Shown here: one piece after another, positions 60,755-64,000 of the stretch
How positions within the stretch are numbered: the stretch's first letter is position 1
How the letters are laid out: each line of letters begins with the position of its first letter
Assembly: GCF_003259615.1 (NCBI RefSeq)
Contig: NZ_QLLR01000032.1
Coordinates: forward strand, 1-64,000
DNA: 64,000 nucleotides
DNA from: Pedobacter cryoconitis
GTDB taxonomy: Bacteria; Bacteroidota; Bacteroidia; Sphingobacteriales; Sphingobacteriaceae
Reading direction: 5' to 3'
The notes under the pieces: model-generated
Database searches by the model: none
What the model saw: the letters and a program-made list of their open reading frames with translations, nothing else
Told to the model about the DNA's origin: nothing
Position numbers and translations under genes: made by a program

Positions 60755-61882
60755 TTATAATCTTGATTGGACCTGTACTATAAACAATTCATTGTTGTAT
60801 TGTGTGGTTCCGGGAACATTTCTTTTGTATCGGTCAATATTGACCCCCACCTGGATACGTGCACTATAAGCTTTCAAAAACTCTGCACTGACCATTGGTG
60901 TCCAGGTCTGTCTTGGATTATTAGAGGCATGTTTAAAATCGTTGTCAAAATTCTCGTACCTGCAGGAGAACTCCAATGAGCTTAAACGGTGGTAATTGAT
61001 CGCATATCTCAGATTGGGTAGAAAATACATTCCGCGCATCTGGTAATTACCCACACCACCAACACGTTTAGCAGAATCCAGCCCGTAATAATAGGTATGG
61101 TTATTTCCCTGCTTAAATTCCGTTTCTATTTCCAATGACCACTTTTTACCCAGGGGAACAACACCGGATAAATCTACGCCCGAAGCATATACGTTGCTTC
61201 CTAAAACAGTTGCCAATCCGCCATTCAATCCTAATTTAATCTTCAGACTTTTTTGCAGGCCTAATTCTACCCGGGTAGAAAAGTGTTTCCCGTTATCGTT
61301 ATCCATTAGTTGGTTCCTGTTATTTCCATTGACCACAGAAAGCTCATATTTAACAGGGATTTCTCCATGGGTTGCCCCATAAATACTTGCCCCGATCTGG
61401 AAACTCTGCCAGCCGTTATTCCCGAAGGCGGTATATTGATTCGAATAATCCATTGATTTAATAACATCAACAGGGTACATATCTTCTAATCCAAAAGCAG
61501 GTCTGAATTGTCCCATTTTCAGATTTATAAAATTATCCAGCCTGTAGGTGATATAAGCATTCTCCAAAACTTTATTTTTAGGATCAGATTTAAAATCTGC
61601 CAGGTTAAGCAATAGTACTACATCTGTACGATCTGATATTTTCGAAGTAAACTGTAACCTTGCCCGTTTAATATCAAAATCATTATAAACGGCTTTCCCA
61701 TCTGGGTGATGCAAGCCATTTAAATCGATGTTTTTATTGCCGCTAAAAAGATACCGGGCCTGAAATAGCCCGCGCATGGTAATCTTACCTGTAGCTGTAG
61801 AATCTTTTTTCACAGGCTCCTGTGCCCTGATTTGGAAAACGCCTGTAAAGGAGAGTACCAGTACGATTAAGAATTTATTCAT
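60755..61882 (-). CDS. Phosphate-selective porin O/P-like outer-membrane porin
   Basis: A 375-residue outer-membrane porin. The signal peptide ends about residue 20 (FQIRAQE). The body is a chain of amphipathic strands of the porin O/P family: GLFQARYLFSGN, RARLQFTSKISDRTDVVLLLNL, ITYRLDNFINLKMGQFRPAFGLEDMYPVD. The strand ends finish at VQVQSRL. By operon context it probably admits organic acids for the DASS transporter encoded next, rather than phosphate. It is the first gene of the five-gene leftward operon. Confidence 0.88.
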   Translation of the reverse strand: MNKFLIVLVLSFTGVFQIRAQEPVKKDSTATGKITMRGLFQARYLFSGNKNIDLNGLHHPDGKAVYNDFDIKRARLQFTSKISDRTDVVLLLNLADFKSDPKNKVLENAYITYRLDNFINLKMGQFRPAFGLEDMYPVDVIKSMDYSNQYTAFGNNGWQSFQIGASIYGATHGEIPVKYELSVVNGNNRNQLMDNDNGKHFSTRVELGLQKSLKIKLGLNGGLATVLGSNVYASGVDLSGVVPLGKKWSLEIETEFKQGNNHTYYYGLDSAKRVGGVGNYQMRGMYFLPNLRYAINYHRLSSLEFSCRYENFDNDFKHASNNPRQTWTPMVSAEFLKAYSARIQVGVNIDRYKRNVPGTTQYNNELFIVQVQSRL

Positions 61883-62206
61883 ATGGATTTTAATTATCAG
61901 CTAAAAAAACCAATGGTGATTTATTAAGCATATATAAAGATCCGCTTAAATGATGCGCCAGCGCATGTCTGCTATCATCACAAAATATGATCTTCATCAG
62001 CAAAACCTGATTTTTATAGTAATTATTAAATAAGAGGTCAAATGGTTTAAAATAAATAACTGAGCAGAAGGAGTAATATTTTAATTTCTCCTGTTTTTGC
62101 CTATGAATATAATAAATTCATTCTTTAAAACCCTGCTTCTACAAACATTTTCGTCTTACAAGTAATTTAAATGCCTAATTTTGAATGATTACAAATACCC
62201 CACCAC
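61883..62206. other. Intergenic region upstream of the porin-sdh operon
   Basis: This 324-bp divergent region has no supported gene. A short perfect dyad ATGCGC-CA-GCGCAT is at 61953-61966, about 70 bp before the porin start and in an otherwise AT-rich stretch, so it could be an operator or leader hairpin for the operon. No full TAnnTTTG promoter match was found facing the porin. Confidence 0.45.
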
Positions 62207-63322
62207 ATGATAAAATACAGTTTACTTATTCTATTGTTTTTTTCCTCAAACTTGTTGTTTGCACAAACAGGTAAAATAGAATTGAAGACGCTGAAACCGG
62301 TTTATGAAACCAATCAATATCCAGAGATATTTTATGCAGCAAATCCAAAAATTGCTGAGAAAATAAATACCTTCCTGCAACTGGAAGACCTGGAACATCT
62401 GCCAAATGTTTTTCAAAAACACCCTTTTGAAAAAGTCTGCTACGACGAACAAGCGACCAGAGGCTCTATCAGCTTTGAAAGCTGGAAACAATTTAAAACC
62501 ACAAAAAACATTTTAAGCTTCTCGGTTAGCGGTGACGCGACTGGTGCTTATTCAGAAAATTTTGAAGCCTACCATAATTTCGACCTCAGCACTGGTGACC
62601 CGGTAATTTTAAAAACACTATTTACTAAAACCGGTACTGCACAGCTGGAAAAGCTCCTGAATAAAAAAGTTGAACAGCGGATAACTTCTTATCTAAAAGC
62701 AAACCAGCCGCCCGAAAAAACGGAAGGAACTGTCAAACAAGAAGATGATGACATAGATGAACAGATCAGTATGTATAACGACTGTTTAAATGATGTAAAA
62801 TCTAATACGCTGGAATGGTACAAATTTTACTTCAGTCAGGACAGTATTACTTTTGTGAGAGGAAGGTGTTCTAACCATGCGTTAAGGGCGCTGGATGATT
62901 TAGATGACTATTTTATTACTTTTTCTTTCCGGGAACTGAGTTCATACTTATCATTATCAGGTAAACAATTATTAAATGATAGTAAGAACCTCGTTCCACT
63001 TTCAAGTCCTGAAGGAAAGATGTTCAGGGGAAAAATCAATGATAAATATCCGGTTAGCCTGATTATTTCTAAAATCTATGAGGATGGCTCTTTGCAGCTA
63101 AAATACTGGTACGATAAAGTTAAAACTCCGATTGAGTGGAGAGGAAAGTTTGAAAACAACCATTTTTCCCTGGTGGAAGATGATTACCATAGTGAGGAGT
63201 TAAAAGCCTGGGTGCCCAGAGCTAATATTGAAGCAGATTGGAGGAATGGAAATAAAATTAACGGCACCTGGATCAATTACACTACTAAAAAAGTTTTAAA
63301 AGTTGAATTGAGCCGCTACTAA
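62207..63322 (+). CDS. Secreted protein of unknown function, possibly DUF3298-like
   Basis: A 371-residue protein with a clear signal peptide (LLILLFFSSNLLFAQ, cleavage near 20). The middle has SFSVSGDATGAYSENFEAYHNFDLSTGDPV followed by a long helix (TAQLEKLLNKKVEQRI), here cited as separate words. This order of a YHNFDLSTGD-type strand and a following LxxLF helix is reminiscent of DUF3298/RsiV-type domains, but the match is weak. The end is rich in charged strands (WRGKFENNHFSLVEDD). It is monocistronic by appearance, divergent from the porin operon. No function is proposed. Confidence 0.75.
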   Translation: MIKYSLLILLFFSSNLLFAQTGKIELKTLKPVYETNQYPEIFYAANPKIAEKINTFLQLEDLEHLPNVFQKHPFEKVCYDEQATRGSISFESWKQFKTTKNILSFSVSGDATGAYSENFEAYHNFDLSTGDPVILKTLFTKTGTAQLEKLLNKKVEQRITSYLKANQPPEKTEGTVKQEDDDIDEQISMYNDCLNDVKSNTLEWYKFYFSQDSITFVRGRCSNHALRALDDLDDYFITFSFRELSSYLSLSGKQLLNDSKNLVPLSSPEGKMFRGKINDKYPVSLIISKIYEDGSLQLKYWYDKVKTPIEWRGKFENNHFSLVEDDYHSEELKAWVPRANIEADWRNGNKINGTWINYTTKKVLKVELSRY

Positions 63323-63330
63323 ATCGCTGA

Positions 63331-63418
63331 ATTTATTTAGAATGATTACACGTATCTCTAGGAATCTTAAATTAATATCATTTACTTTGCGCTCTATCTT
63401 AATTCATTCTAAATAAAT
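63331..63418 (+). promoter_or_regulatory. Inverted repeat with iron-box-like arms before the PepSY gene
   Basis: ATTTATTTAGAATGA (63331-63345) and TCATTCTAAATAAAT (63404-63418) are perfect 15-bp inverted repeats 58 bp apart. Each arm resembles half of the TTTAGAATnATTCTAAA type of Fur box reported for related bacteria (from memory). A -7-like TTTACTTTGC lies between them near 63382-63391. PepSY-TM proteins are often iron regulated, which fits, but binding is unproven. The arms might instead form a terminator for the gene upstream. Confidence 0.45.
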
Positions 63419-63462
63419 AGCATGGGGTTTTTAACCTCCCGATTTATAATTAGGCTTCGGTT

Positions 63463-64000
63463 ATGACTTTAAAAAAGATTAACGCATGGTTACATTTATG
63501 GCTGGGCCTTGGTTCAGGCCTGATTGTATTTATTGTAAGTATTACAGGATGTATTTATGTTTTTGAAAAAGAAATAAGAAGCTTTTACCAGCCATGGCAG
63601 TTTGTACAGCCTCAGGAGAAACCCTTTCTATTACCGACCCAGCTTATTGACAGTGCGAAACCGGAATTAGGAAAATTAAAGCCGACTTCTATTAATTACG
63701 GGCAGAAAAATGAAGCGGCGACCGTGAATTCTCTAAACCGTAAAAAAGGGACAAGCCTGGTTATTTTCATGAACCCCTATACTGCTGAGATCATTCATAT
63801 TGACCGCAAGAGTAAAAAAAGCAATGCAGATTTCTTCAGGTTTATTTTGAATGGCCACCGTACACTGTGGATGGGCAAAACAGGTTCAAAAATAATCGGA
63901 ATAGGTGTACTGGTTTTTGTGGTTTTATTAATCTCAGGGATTGTTTTATGGTGGCCAAAAAAGTGGATCCAATCAATCCGGGACCAAAGTTTTAAAATTA
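63463..64000 (+). CDS. PepSY-associated transmembrane protein, partial (C-terminus off window)
   Basis: The frame from ATG 63463 is open to the window end (179 codons). The N-terminus is the family signature: KINAWLHLWLGLGSGLIVFI then SITGCIYVFEKEI. A periplasmic PepSY-like part follows, and a second helix region appears near 150-165 (GIGVLVFVVLLISGIVLWWPKKW). These proteins (PiuB/FecR-neighbour type) usually stand next to TonB siderophore receptors and are thought to act as inner-membrane ferric-siderophore reductases. A receptor gene may lie just beyond the window. The preceding repeat with Fur-box-like arms supports iron control. Confidence 0.9.
   Translation, partial: MTLKKINAWLHLWLGLGSGLIVFIVSITGCIYVFEKEIRSFYQPWQFVQPQEKPFLLPTQLIDSAKPELGKLKPTSINYGQKNEAATVNSLNRKKGTSLVIFMNPYTAEIIHIDRKSKKSNADFFRFILNGHRTLWMGKTGSKIIGIGVLVFVVLLISGIVLWWPKKWIQSIRDQSFKI

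Overview
The window looks like chromosomal DNA of a Bacteroidota member of the Sphingobacteriaceae, most probably Pedobacter or a close relative. This is inferred from gene content, not from a database search. Clues are promoter -7 elements of the Bacteroidota type (TAnnTTTG), a lipidated BamA homologue (TamL) behind TamB, a HemC-HemD fusion, the long form of IspG, OMP_b-brl_3 and HmuY-type surface proteins, B-type SdhCAB, and frequent TTG starts. No tRNA, rRNA, IS element or CRISPR array was found.

Region 1 (1-5.2 kb) is the integrase end of an AT-rich prophage or integrative element. A tyrosine recombinase (3721-5007) borders the chromosome. Beside it are a two-gene immunity module (double-HTH S24 repressor and a small XRE protein) and a divergent leftward early operon: small ORF, AntA/KilAC antirepressor, two small ORFs, a 34-residue membrane peptide, and a macro-like/DUF7666 fusion cut by the window edge. 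The element continues to the left.

Region 2 (5.2-13.8 kb) is a leftward tetrapyrrole cluster: hemA, hemC-hemD fusion, hemB, hemL, then a sensor kinase/response regulator pair and a TPR membrane protein, then hemE. Together these convert glutamyl-tRNA to coproporphyrinogen III. Region 3 (13.9-25 kb) holds an alpha/beta hydrolase, ispG, an envelope-stress-like trio (PspC, LiaF-like, GYF-RDD), an Mla-type ABC pair with a methyltransferase, an orphan HmuY-like lipoprotein, an unrecognised lipoprotein and a HupE-like protein.

Region 4 (25-44.9 kb) is mostly core functions: parC, cdd, an Rpn/PD-(D/E)XK family protein, tamB-tamL, a YihY protein, parE, two transporters and an RhlE-type helicase. Region 5 (44.9-51.5 kb) is accessory: a frameshifted gene relic, two tandem DUF2931-like lipoproteins, an outer-membrane barrel protein, a desaturase and a cupin. 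Region 6 (51.8-64 kb) has fabF, a TetR regulator, an SSS symporter, a leftward five-gene operon (porin, DASS dicarboxylate transporter, sdhC-sdhA-sdhB), a secreted protein and the start of a PepSY-TM protein behind a possible iron box.

The points most worth following are the two-component system inside the heme operon, whose kinase carries an H-x-C-x-C motif; the DUF2931 pair beside a decayed gene (possible orphan immunity); the porin-transporter-SdhCAB operon; and several terminators built into the 3' ends of coding sequences.
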